From an uncultured Clostridium sp. (GTDB taxonomy: Bacteria; Bacillota; Clostridia; Clostridiales; Clostridiaceae), in contig CALBDU010000030.1 in NCBI GenBank assembly GCA_937927335.1, positions 20,030 through 84,029 on the forward strand: a DNA stretch of 64,000 nt, read 5' to 3'. The notes below the pieces were generated by a model that was not told the origin of the DNA, did not search any database, and saw nothing but the letters and a program-made list of their open reading frames with translations. Each line of letters opens with the position of its first letter. Position 1 is the first letter of the stretch. Below, piece after piece: positions 26,770-34,352 of this stretch. A program made the translations under genes and the position numbers.

Positions 26770-26816
26770 ACCTGTTCTCCCCTCATTATTGCACTTTAAA
26801 TAATTCTTTACACCAC

Positions 26817-27431
26817 CTACAAATACTCCTCCTTGTAAAAGTTGTTTTTAATCATATCCAGGCATTCATTAAATTCTTCCAGCATTGTATCAATTTTATT
26901 TACTGGTATATTTGACATTTGCTTTGTATATCCCTCAGCCATCCACACCAGCATTTTCATAAGGAGTTTTAGATCTATTCCCTCTTTGAACTTCGAAGTA
27001 TTCATACCATCAAAAGCTATTTTATTTCTAAAATCTTCTCCACCATTAAAGATACCTTGTAATTCATCTTTTACTTCCACATCATTTTCAAAGTAAGCAC
27101 TTGCTAAAAAGGATGGTATCGCAGTATGTCTTTTCATAACTGAGATCTCAATACTGGATGACATTTTAATTCTTTCAAAGAAGTCAGTAATGCTGTTATC
27201 AAATTTTTCATCAACTTCATTCATCATGATACTGCCGCAAAGGTTAACCAAGTAAAGGTATAATGCTTTTTTTGTGCCAAAGTAGTGAAATACCATAGCC
27301 TTTGAGATTCCTGCCCCATTGGCGATATCGCTTATGGAAGTCTTTTTATAGCCATTAGTACCAAAAGTTTTGAGAGCGGCGTCTATAATCACGTTTTGTT
27401 TCTCTTTAGGTAAATTTAAAAATTTCTCCAC
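26817..27431 (-). CDS. TetR-family regulator of the rifamycin phosphotransferase operon
   Basis: 204 residues. The N-terminal HTH is clear (I-I-D-A-A-L-K-T-F-G-T-N-G-Y-K-K-T-S-I-S-D-I-A-N-G-A-G-I-S-K-A-M-V-F-H-Y-F); the C-terminal ligand domain is not assignable. GTG at 27431 is chosen because GGAGG stands 8 bases upstream; an in-frame GTG at 27440 sits on the ribosome site. It is first in an operon with rph and lies just downstream of a promoter with a perfect 19-bp palindrome, so it probably represses itself and rph until a ligand, perhaps a rifamycin, binds. Confidence 0.9.
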   Translation of the reverse strand: MEKFLNLPKEKQNVIIDAALKTFGTNGYKKTSISDIANGAGISKAMVFHYFGTKKALYLYLVNLCGSIMMNEVDEKFDNSITDFFERIKMSSSIEISVMKRHTAIPSFLASAYFENDVEVKDELQGIFNGGEDFRNKIAFDGMNTSKFKEGIDLKLLMKMLVWMAEGYTKQMSNIPVNKIDTMLEEFNECLDMIKNNFYKEEYL

Positions 27432-27452
27432 AAATTTCACCTCCAGAATTTA

Positions 27453-27504
27453 ATAAACCGATTCGGTTTATATTATTATAATCTTATAAACCAAATCGGT
27501 CAAT
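27453..27504 (-). promoter_or_regulatory. TetR-controlled promoter of the tetR-rph operon
   Basis: Minus-strand promoter: -35 TTGACC (27503-27498), 17 bases, -10 TATAAT (27480-27475). The perfect palindrome ATAAACCGATTCGGTTTAT (27453-27471) covers the transcription start. A degenerate copy (27486-27504, ATAAACC and TCGGT retained) overlaps the -35. This is the layout of a tightly autorepressed TetR promoter. The -35 begins only 5 bases beyond the stop codon of the HelD-type gene. Confidence 0.85.
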
Positions 27505-27508
27505 AGTT

Positions 27509-29710
27509 TTATTGCCTTTCACCCACAAGCGGTGTCAGCCTCCCCACATAATATACATTCAATACATGAAGGGCTCTAGTGCAGACTGTGTAAAACAACA
27601 GTCTCTCCTCTTCAGAGCTGTAACTTCCATCTCCCGCGTTATATACAAGCACTACATCAAACTCCAAGCCTTTCGCAAGGTAGGCTGGAATAACTAAAAT
27701 GCCGTTTATATACTCATCATCTTCTTTAGCTAAAACCTTTACTTCTGTTTTATTCTTTAAAAGGTTGTAGACCCTGTCTGCTTCCTTTCTTGTTCTTGTA
27801 ATTATTCCAATGGATTTATATCCTTTTCCCTTGTACATTTCTATATCCTTTAGAACTCTTTCATTAATAGAATTCTCATCTTTAAACCCAAGAATTATTG
27901 GCCTATCACCCCTTCTTTCCACATATTCGCCATTAATCTCATGGATCAGAAGCCTTCTTGAAAATTCAGCAATCTCCATTGAGGATCTGTAGCTCTTTGT
28001 AAGATTAATTATGCAGGTATTAGCCTCAGGGAATATATGAGCAATGTTGCTATAATCCCCCACATTCATAAATGGGTTTATAGACTGATTTAAATCCCCC
28101 AGCATTGTTATATTAGCATGGCCAAAGAGCTGATAGAAGATTTCATACTGCAGCGGGGTATAGTCCTGAGCCTCATCGATTATTACATATTTAATATCTG
28201 TAGTTTTAGGAAGATCCCCAAAGACTCCCTTTAAATAAAGCAGAGCCACCTGATCCTCATAGTTAAGGAATTTAGAACCAAGACTTTTTAAAGTATAGCT
28301 TTTAATTTCCTGCTCCAAATTTTCAAAAAGCTTCTTATAAATATCAAGGATATCAAACTCGGTAATTCTGTGAATTTCCTCATATATATCCTTAGTTTCC
28401 TCACTAGTTGCAGCTGCAGCCTTTTCTTTAGCTTCCATCTCATCAACAAAAGAACCTGTATCCCATAATTCCTGATAGACCTCATTTATTCGTTGTTTTT
28501 CATAAGGCTCTAATAAAAATATAATTCTTTCCCTTATCTTATTAAGCCTTCTTTTAAGAGGAAGATTTATATAATCCTTCAAATACAGCTCCTTAATGTC
28601 CCCTGCTGACACTATTAATCTGTCCCTGAAAACTATATCTTTAAAGCATTTATCCTCCATTTCAATACTTTCTGCGTGTCTTTTTAAGACCTTAATAAAC
28701 TCAAGTGAGGATTTATATTTTATATTTCTGATTCTTATCTCATAATCCGAAAACTGCTTTGCTGTAAGAATATATTCCATCATATCAGAGTAATCTTCTT
28801 TAATAAATTCTTCACCTAAAGCCTTGTGCATATATTCCTTGAAGGTAGTCTGGAGCATATTGTCCTCTCCAAGACTTGGCAGTACGTTTGATATATAGTC
28901 ATTAAAAATCTGGTTTGGTGAAAATATTACTATATTTTGAGGTGTTACCTTTTGGCGATGCTTATATAAAAGATATGCTATTCTGTGAAGTGCAATGGAG
29001 GTTTTTCCGCTGCCTGCCGGACCTTGAACAATGATATTCTTGTATTCTTCATTGCGGATAACTTTGTTCTGTTCTCTTTGAATAGTTGTTACGATAGCTT
29101 TCATCTTGCTATCCGTGCTTTTGCCTAGGATTTCCTGAAGTATTTCGTCATCTATGGTAAGGTTGCTGTCAAACATGTACTCTATTTTACCCTTACTGAT
29201 CTTGTACTGTCTCTTTAAGGTCAAATCTCCCTCAATAGTTCCTTCCTCACATTTAAAGCCTGCTTTTCCTATTTCATAATCATAAAACATGCTTGAGGAT
29301 GGAGACCTCCAGTCGTATATTAGAATATCACACTCCTCATTTATAAGATTTGATATACCAATATAATACTTTTCTGCCTTTTCCTCTCCCTTTTTACGAA
29401 AATCAATTCTTCCAAAGTAGGGTGACTGAAGCATACTTTCGTATTTTTCCTGAAGTTTCCTTGTGATTTCATGGTTTCTCTTTTGATATTTCATCCTATC
29501 AATGAAGCCCATAAAGCTGACTATCTGCTCAAGCCCATTTATTACAGATACAGAGCCTAGCTCCTCCCACATTTCCTTTTGAGTTTCAAGAGCATCCTTT
29601 TTAAATCTGCCCTTTAAATCAAGCTTTTCCTCCAGCTGCCTTTCAGCCTCCTTAAGCACAAGCCCAAGCCATTCATTTTCCAACTTCCACTCAATGTCAT
29701 TAATGTTCAT
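27509..29710 (-). CDS. HelD-type RNA polymerase-recycling ATPase (UvrD-like superfamily 1)
   Basis: 733 residues. The N-terminal arm is helical and charged (about 1-100), as in HelD, which inserts it into RNA polymerase. Then come a split UvrD-like ATPase with Walker A G-P-A-G-S-G-K-T (about 226-233), V-I-I-D-E-A-Q-D-Y-T, G-D-L-N-Q-S-I-N-P and K-S-Y-R-S-S. HelD uses ATP to strip stalled RNA polymerase from nucleic acid; some homologues (HelR of actinomycetes) displace rifamycins and give resistance. The second ATG (29710) has better spacing to AGGAGG than the one at 29716. It stops 5 bases before the tetR-rph promoter region, so a link with rifamycin resistance is suggested. Confidence 0.85.
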   Translation of the reverse strand: MNINDIEWKLENEWLGLVLKEAERQLEEKLDLKGRFKKDALETQKEMWEELGSVSVINGLEQIVSFMGFIDRMKYQKRNHEITRKLQEKYESMLQSPYFGRIDFRKKGEEKAEKYYIGISNLINEECDILIYDWRSPSSSMFYDYEIGKAGFKCEEGTIEGDLTLKRQYKISKGKIEYMFDSNLTIDDEILQEILGKSTDSKMKAIVTTIQREQNKVIRNEEYKNIIVQGPAGSGKTSIALHRIAYLLYKHRQKVTPQNIVIFSPNQIFNDYISNVLPSLGEDNMLQTTFKEYMHKALGEEFIKEDYSDMMEYILTAKQFSDYEIRIRNIKYKSSLEFIKVLKRHAESIEMEDKCFKDIVFRDRLIVSAGDIKELYLKDYINLPLKRRLNKIRERIIFLLEPYEKQRINEVYQELWDTGSFVDEMEAKEKAAAATSEETKDIYEEIHRITEFDILDIYKKLFENLEQEIKSYTLKSLGSKFLNYEDQVALLYLKGVFGDLPKTTDIKYVIIDEAQDYTPLQYEIFYQLFGHANITMLGDLNQSINPFMNVGDYSNIAHIFPEANTCIINLTKSYRSSMEIAEFSRRLLIHEINGEYVERRGDRPIILGFKDENSINERVLKDIEMYKGKGYKSIGIITRTRKEADRVYNLLKNKTEVKVLAKEDDEYINGILVIPAYLAKGLEFDVVLVYNAGDGSYSSEEERLLFYTVCTRALHVLNVYYVGRLTPLVGERQ

Positions 29711-29971
29711 ATACATATGCCTCCTTACTATTATTAACGAGTCATAAAATCCTTTTTAAGTATACCGTCATAATAGCCCAAATAACAGTCTGTAAATTAT
29801 TTTTTGGTCATGGTATAATTAAAGTGGGGGATGAAATAATTCTTCTTTACTATTGCAAAAAAATAGAACTTTTGTATCAAGCACAAAAGCTACTTCTTTG
29901 GCTGTGTTTAAGAATAATATGGATATTAAATGAAAAATGGAAGGGACCTTATGGGTTCTTTTTTACGTTTA

Positions 29972-30278
29972 ATGAGAAGGTTGCAAATTAACCTCCCGAA
30001 GAGCGTTACTTTATATGTCGAACTGGTTTTATCATTCCAATCGGAAGCCCAACTTCATGTCCGCACCCCCATATGTGCAAAATTTCAAGTAGTGTGCAGA
30101 TTTTTAGGATCAATAATCAATTTTCGGCTATATTTTGTGTAAATTATGGGTTTATACGTTAAATTTCAGATATATTTACGTTTATATTGAACATTAATTG
30201 AAATTTTGCTCACTTTCGCCCAAAATTCAGGGCTGGCATTTCTCAAGCCTCTAATGAAGGATTCCCTATCTCATAGGC
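29972..30278. repeat. Copy 1 of a ~305-bp direct repeat
   Basis: By eye about 90% identical to 31369-31673 over its length, beginning ATGAGAAGGTTGC and ending near CTATCTCATAG. The two copies flank the MerR-type gene. No reading frame is conserved, no terminal inverted repeat was found and no target duplication is obvious. It lies in a 797-base stretch without a gene (29711-30507); the rest of that stretch holds the 5' flank of the HelD gene and the 3' flank of the MerR gene. Confidence 0.85.
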
Positions 30279-30444
30279 AAGGCCAGACATTCCCATAGCC
30301 TTACCCACAAACTACTGCTTGTCCATGCCCTTTTTACAGATTTTAAGTCTTCAAAAATGCAAATGTGGTATATTGGTTAACCACTAATACTAAAGCTCAA
30401 TGGTTTTATATTGGCTTTATTACATTTAATATTTAAAGCAACAA

Positions 30445-30467
30445 GAGGCAAGTAATATACTCGCCCC
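30445..30467 (-). terminator. Probable terminator of the MerR-type gene
   Basis: A 10-bp stem with two mismatches (30445-30454 with 30458-30467) and a 3-base loop. It is followed on the minus strand by a moderately T-rich stretch, 40 bases after the stop codon. Confidence 0.45.
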
Positions 30468-30507
30468 TTTATAGAAATTATTTTTGCAGAAATATTACAA
30501 GCAACCT

Positions 30508-31257
30508 CTACCAATTTGAAGTTGCAAACATATCTGCAGCTATACAAAGGTAATAGGAAAGCCCAATTTGTTGATTTTCAAGCATATTCCTGTGAAAGTC
30601 ATCCTCTAAAAAGAACCTTGCTTGAGCTGCGAATGATTTTGCATCGATATTATGTCCATGGTTATTTAAAAATGCAATATGATTTTTAAATATCTGCCGA
30701 AGCTGCTTATCGTTTGCCTTTAAGCCATTTTTTAGAGCATCTGAGACACTAATAATAAACTGTTTTGCTTCTGCTGATTGTTCATTTAAATTATCAACTT
30801 GAGCATCCTCTAGTTCCGGCATATCATATCCATATTTATCCTTAAGGTATTCGCTCTGTTCTGAAAGTGCATTTTCCCATTCCTCTTTGTTAAGACCATT
30901 AAACATCGCTGATTTATCCATAATTGCTCCTTTCTCGGAGAGGATCATAGAATCTGCAATAGTCTTTATTAAACAATCCAGTCTCTGCTTGCGCGCAATG
31001 AGCAGTTCCTGTTGTTTAGTTAAGCATATTAATCGATTCGGTTCATCCTCAAGTGCTTTTTTGATATCGTTGAGAGAAAAATCAAGTTCACGATAGAATA
31101 ATATCTGCTGCAAACCCTCAAGTTCTTTTTCACCATAAAGACGGTAACCGGCATCTGTTATCTCACAGGGCTGTAATAAACCAATTTTGTGATAATGATG
31201 GAGTGTTTTTATGGTAACTCCCGCCATTTCTGCAACTTCTTTAACCGTGTATAGCAT
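30508..31257 (-). CDS. MerR-family regulator with TipAS-like drug-binding domain
   Basis: 249 residues. Residues 1-70 are the MerR winged helix (Y-T-V-K-E-V-A-E-M-A-G-V-T-I-K-T-L-H-H-Y-H-K-I-G-L-L-Q-P), followed by the dimer coiled coil. The C-terminal half (about 120-249) resembles the TipAS globin-like domain that binds thiopeptide and other antibiotics, with conserved aromatic and His positions (F-L-N-N-H-G-H). TipAL/Mta-type proteins activate efflux or resistance genes when drugs bind. No target gene is adjacent. The gene is isolated between two copies of a 305-bp repeat, so it may have been acquired or moved as a unit. Confidence 0.88.
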   Translation of the reverse strand: MLYTVKEVAEMAGVTIKTLHHYHKIGLLQPCEITDAGYRLYGEKELEGLQQILFYRELDFSLNDIKKALEDEPNRLICLTKQQELLIARKQRLDCLIKTIADSMILSEKGAIMDKSAMFNGLNKEEWENALSEQSEYLKDKYGYDMPELEDAQVDNLNEQSAEAKQFIISVSDALKNGLKANDKQLRQIFKNHIAFLNNHGHNIDAKSFAAQARFFLEDDFHRNMLENQQIGLSYYLCIAADMFATSNW

Positions 31258-31368
31258 AATTCTTCACCTCATGATAATCATAAGCCCTCCTCCAAGGTAA
31301 GAGTCAAGGTTTTTATTATTCTTTATAATTTCTTTATTTACATTTTGATACGTATGTCACGCAATTTT

Positions 31369-31673
31369 ATGAGAAGGTTGCGAATTAACCTCCTGTAGAG
31401 TGCTACATAATATGCCGGACTGGTTTTATCATTCCAATCGGAAGACCGACTTCATGTCTGCACCCCAATCTGTGCAAAATTTCAAGTAGTGTGCAGATTT
31501 TTAGGATCAATAATCAATTTTCGGCTATATTTTGTGTAAATATGGGTTTATACGTTAAATTTCAGATATATTTACGTTTGTTTTGAACATTAATTGAAAT
31601 TTTGCTCACTTTCACCCAAAATTCAGGGCTGGAGTTTCTCAATCTCTAATTAAGGTTTCCCAATCTCATAGCC
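31369..31673. repeat. Copy 2 of the ~305-bp direct repeat
   Basis: Same orientation as copy 1 at 29972-30278. Long identical blocks include GTGCAGATTTTTAGGATCAA and TCAATTTTCGGCTATATTTT. Differences are scattered substitutions and a few one-base indels. It occupies most of the 600-base gene-free stretch 31258-31856 between the MerR and XRE-cupin genes. Confidence 0.85.
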
Positions 31674-31754
31674 AAATCCGTAGTAACAAATTATTCCTAA
31701 AACAGGACTGACAAACTCATTTAACTGCAATGGTATGCCAACAATAAAAACAAA

Positions 31755-31782
31755 CGAGGGATATATTATAGCATATCCCTCG
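31755..31782. terminator. Terminator downstream of the XRE-cupin regulator gene
   Basis: A perfect 10-bp stem CGAGGGATAT/ATATCCCTCG (31755-31764 with 31773-31782) with an 8-base loop and T-rich flanks on both strands. It ends the leftward regulator transcript and shields the repeat region. Confidence 0.8.
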
Positions 31783-31856
31783 TCTTACTTTTTCAATATT
31801 TTTATGAAATAGGTATTGATAAAAGGAAGAAAATCTCGTCTGCTTCAACAATACCC

Positions 31857-32423
31857 CTACAGTTTTTTAATGTCCTTTTGTTCATAGTAAATTATATTAA
31901 TAACTTTGACTGTTTCATCAGTGTTATTAATATAGTTATGATCTACGTTTGCTAAAAATTGAAGGGCCTCACCTTCCTTTATTGCATATTCTTTAGCTCC
32001 TACCTGAATGATAAGATTGCCTTTAATTGTTATGCAATATTCTCTTAACTTCCCTGTATGCTTTGATTTATATATAGTATGAGGCATAATTTCCTGTCGA
32101 AACACTTCAAAATGTTTGTTCTCATCATATGGAAAAAGAACAAACATATCAAATCCTTCTTGAACAGTGAAATGTCTTATGTCTTCATTTGTAACTAATG
32201 AAACATCTTCATCCTCCATTTTCATAAGTTCTGAAAAAGGTATGTTAATGCCATTGCATATTTTCCAAAGAGTAGATATTGTAGGGCTTTTTGTTCCTCT
32301 CTCTATTTCACCTACCATACTTTTGCTTACACCTGCTTGCTCTGCTACTTGGTCAAGGGTTAAACCCTTTTCGTTTCTAAATTTTTTCAGATTTATTCCA
32401 ACAATTTCGTTAATTTCTTTCAT
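31857..32423 (-). CDS. XRE-family regulator with C-terminal cupin domain
   Basis: 188 residues. The HTH occupies about 10-65 (L-K-K-F-R-N-E-K-G-L-T-L-D-Q-V-A-E-Q-A-G-V-S-K-S-M-V-G-E-I-E-R-G). The C-terminal cupin beta-barrel (about 100-185) includes K-H-T-G-K-L-R-E-Y-C-I-T-I-K-G and E-G-E-A-L-Q-F-L-A-N-V-D-H-N-Y. Such two-domain regulators (PuuR-like) control amino acid or polyamine uptake and use. ATG at 32423 is preferred, with AGGAGATG upstream. It is followed by a terminator and preceded by the APC permease on the same strand, so it may regulate that permease and the divergent glycyl radical enzyme. Confidence 0.88.
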   Translation of the reverse strand: MKEINEIVGINLKKFRNEKGLTLDQVAEQAGVSKSMVGEIERGTKSPTISTLWKICNGINIPFSELMKMEDEDVSLVTNEDIRHFTVQEGFDMFVLFPYDENKHFEVFRQEIMPHTIYKSKHTGKLREYCITIKGNLIIQVGAKEYAIKEGEALQFLANVDHNYINNTDETVKVINIIYYEQKDIKKL

Positions 32424-32577
32424 GGAGCATCTCCTATGCGCAATAGTATATTTTATCCAACTATAATATAGAATATCATTAGCATTATTTGATGTCAATT
32501 CTTCAAAACCTATATACGTTAAGCCATTGCAATTAAATGCTTTACGTTTAAAAAGCTATAAAAACAAGTCTAAAATT

Positions 32578-32607
32578 TTTGGGCGATCTACATTTTGATC
32601 GCCCAAA
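32578..32607. terminator. Terminator of the second APC permease gene
   Basis: A perfect 11-bp stem TTTGGGCGATC/GATCGCCCAAA (32578-32588 with 32597-32607), 8-base loop, T-rich on both sides, 14 bases after the permease stop codon. Confidence 0.8.
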
Positions 32608-32620
32608 TCTTTTTAACTAA

Positions 32621-33937
32621 TTATTTATCTTTCTTCTTGATTAGTAAATAAATTGGTATACCAGCCAAGGTAATCGCCAGACCTATAAGTGCATTCTTGG
32701 TGTCTGTCATCAATGTGCTATAAAGTATAAATAAACCTCCGCCAATACCTATTATTGGTATTATTGGATATAGTGGAACCTTGTATTCTGAAGTCAGCTC
32801 CGGATGTTTTTTCCTAAGTACAAAAACTCCTGCAACAGCCAATACAAAGAATATCCAAAGTGCGAACACAACAAGGTTGGTTAGCATATCAAAGGATCCG
32901 GATATAATATAGAGTATAGTGAATACCAGCTGAACTATAAGTGCATTAACAGGTGTCCCTGATTTTGACTCTTTTCCGAAGAAATCTGCAAATGGAAGAA
33001 GTTTGCCTTTTCCCATTGCAAAAGGAACTCTTGCTCCAACCAATAAGAATCCATTTAACGCTCCAAATATTGATATCATTATACCTGCAGAAATTATAGC
33101 TGCTCCTACTGGTCCAAATAATATAACTGCAGCATCTGAAGCTGCTGTTTTAGAAGCTGCTACAGCTTCCATTGGCATTACATTTACTATTGCTGCGTTG
33201 ATGCCTATATAGGCAATCATAACTATTGAAATACCAACAATAAGTGCCTTTGGAAGATTCTTTTTAGGGTTCTCAACTTCACCGGCTACGTTGCAAACAG
33301 CTTCCCAGCCTGAATATGCCCATAATGTACCAAGTATTGCTGCTCCAAAGCCCGTTGCAGTGGCAGTTGGCCCAACCATAGGAGTATAGTCATGAACTGT
33401 TCCCATTATAAAGCCAAATATGATTATAGCAAATATAGGAATAAGCTTTGCAATTGTAAATACTACCTGAATCTTACCTACCAGTTGTGTTGATATGATA
33501 TTAACAACTGTAAGGAATATAGCCAAGCCTATTGCAAGGATTTTTTGTGTCATATCATTCATAGGAATAAAGAATGTTGCTTGTGTAGCAAAAATAATAG
33601 CAAGTGCCGCGTCAGTTCCTGGAAAATAAATTACAGTCTGAACCCATCCTAATAAATATGATACTGATTCTCCGTAAAGTTCTTTAAGGTAAGTAAACAT
33701 ACCTCCGGTTTTTGGTATTGCCGAGGCCAGCTCAGCTAAAGTCAGGGCAGCTGCCATTGTTATTATACCTCCGGCAACCCATGCAAGTATTCCCAAACCT
33801 GGAGAACCTGCCGCTCCATATACCTTTGCAGGCTTAAAAAATACACCTGAACCAATAACAACACCAACAATAATTGCTAAGGTTTGGAAATAATTAAGTT
33901 TTTTCTGAATGTTTCCTGTTGTGCTTTTTTCGCTCAT
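32621..33937 (-). CDS. APC-superfamily amino acid permease, second copy (LAT/SteT-like)
   Basis: 438 residues, clearly paralogous to the permease at 2036-3385. It shares V-G-V-V-I-G-S-G-V-F-F-K-P-A-K-V in segment 1, P-K-T-G-G-M-F-T-Y-L-K-E-L-Y-G, a V-H-D-Y-T-P-M-V loop and the C-terminal K-V-P-L-Y-P-I-I-P-I-I-G-I. It likely imports or exchanges an amino acid or amine. It has its own consensus promoter at 34023-34051 and is divergent from the glycyl radical enzyme gene, so it may bring in that enzyme's substrate. The operator sequences differ from those of the first permease, so the two are probably controlled separately. Confidence 0.88.
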   Translation of the reverse strand: MSEKSTTGNIQKKLNYFQTLAIIVGVVIGSGVFFKPAKVYGAAGSPGLGILAWVAGGIITMAAALTLAELASAIPKTGGMFTYLKELYGESVSYLLGWVQTVIYFPGTDAALAIIFATQATFFIPMNDMTQKILAIGLAIFLTVVNIISTQLVGKIQVVFTIAKLIPIFAIIIFGFIMGTVHDYTPMVGPTATATGFGAAILGTLWAYSGWEAVCNVAGEVENPKKNLPKALIVGISIVMIAYIGINAAIVNVMPMEAVAASKTAASDAAVILFGPVGAAIISAGIMISIFGALNGFLLVGARVPFAMGKGKLLPFADFFGKESKSGTPVNALIVQLVFTILYIISGSFDMLTNLVVFALWIFFVLAVAGVFVLRKKHPELTSEYKVPLYPIIPIIGIGGGLFILYSTLMTDTKNALIGLAITLAGIPIYLLIKKKDK

Positions 33938-34008
33938 ATTAACCCCCCTAATTTTGAATATTTCGATAATTAAAATTGCTCACATGCATGCTTCTGTCAA
34001 TTACACGT

Positions 34009-34051
34009 ATATACTTAATGCAAGTATATATTATATAGGCGTCACTGTCAA
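34009..34051 (-). promoter_or_regulatory. Promoter of the second APC permease
   Basis: Minus-strand -35 TTGACA (34051-34046), 17 bases, -10 TATACT (34028-34023), near consensus. An inverted repeat ATATACTT-N5-AAGTATAT (34009-34029) covers the -10 and start and may be an operator. Confidence 0.75.
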
Positions 34052-34052
34052 T

Positions 34053-34082
34053 TACTATAGTAAAATATAATATACTATAGTA
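34053..34082. promoter_or_regulatory. Tandem palindromes upstream of the APC permease promoter
   Basis: The 10-bp palindrome TACTATAGTA occurs at 34053-34062 and again at 34073-34082, exactly 20 bp centre to centre (two helical turns). It starts one base upstream of the permease -35 and about 270 bases before the divergent glycyl radical enzyme gene. Spacing on one DNA face suggests cooperative binding by a dimeric regulator; the XRE-cupin protein is a candidate. Confidence 0.6.
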
Positions 34083-34288
34083 TACAAATATTTTTATAAA
34101 ATATGACAATGCCATAACAGGAGTTAAAAGTTCAACAGTATACCATTAATGCAAAAATGTAGCTTTAGTACAATAACATTAAAAAATTGAAAGTCATTGT
34201 ACTATAAAATATTTGATTTTGTGAAATATTTTAACAACTTATTGAATTATAATTAATTTAATTTGGTAATGAATAAAATGTTTTTAAA

Positions 34289-34302
34289 TGAAAACGATTA
34301 AG
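34289..34302. promoter_or_regulatory. Possible catabolite-response element upstream of the glycyl radical enzyme
   Basis: TGAAAACGATTAAG agrees with the cre consensus TGWAANCGNTNWCA at all but the last two bases, 50 bp before the start codon at 34353. It is AT-rich, so chance is possible. The remaining 33938-34352 region holds the permease promoter and palindromes. Confidence 0.3.
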
Positions 34303-34352
34303 CCTAAAATGTTTAAAGTTTTTAATTACTAGAATTTTAAGGGGGAGTTATT

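Noticed and set aside
29930..30142. Short plus-strand reading frame of 70 codons
   Set aside because: It lies inside repeat copy 1 and the frame is not kept in copy 2, so it is unlikely to be a gene.
2036..33937. Large duplication implied by the two paralogous APC permeases
   Set aside because: Only the permeases resemble each other; promoters and neighbours differ, so ordinary paralogy explains it.
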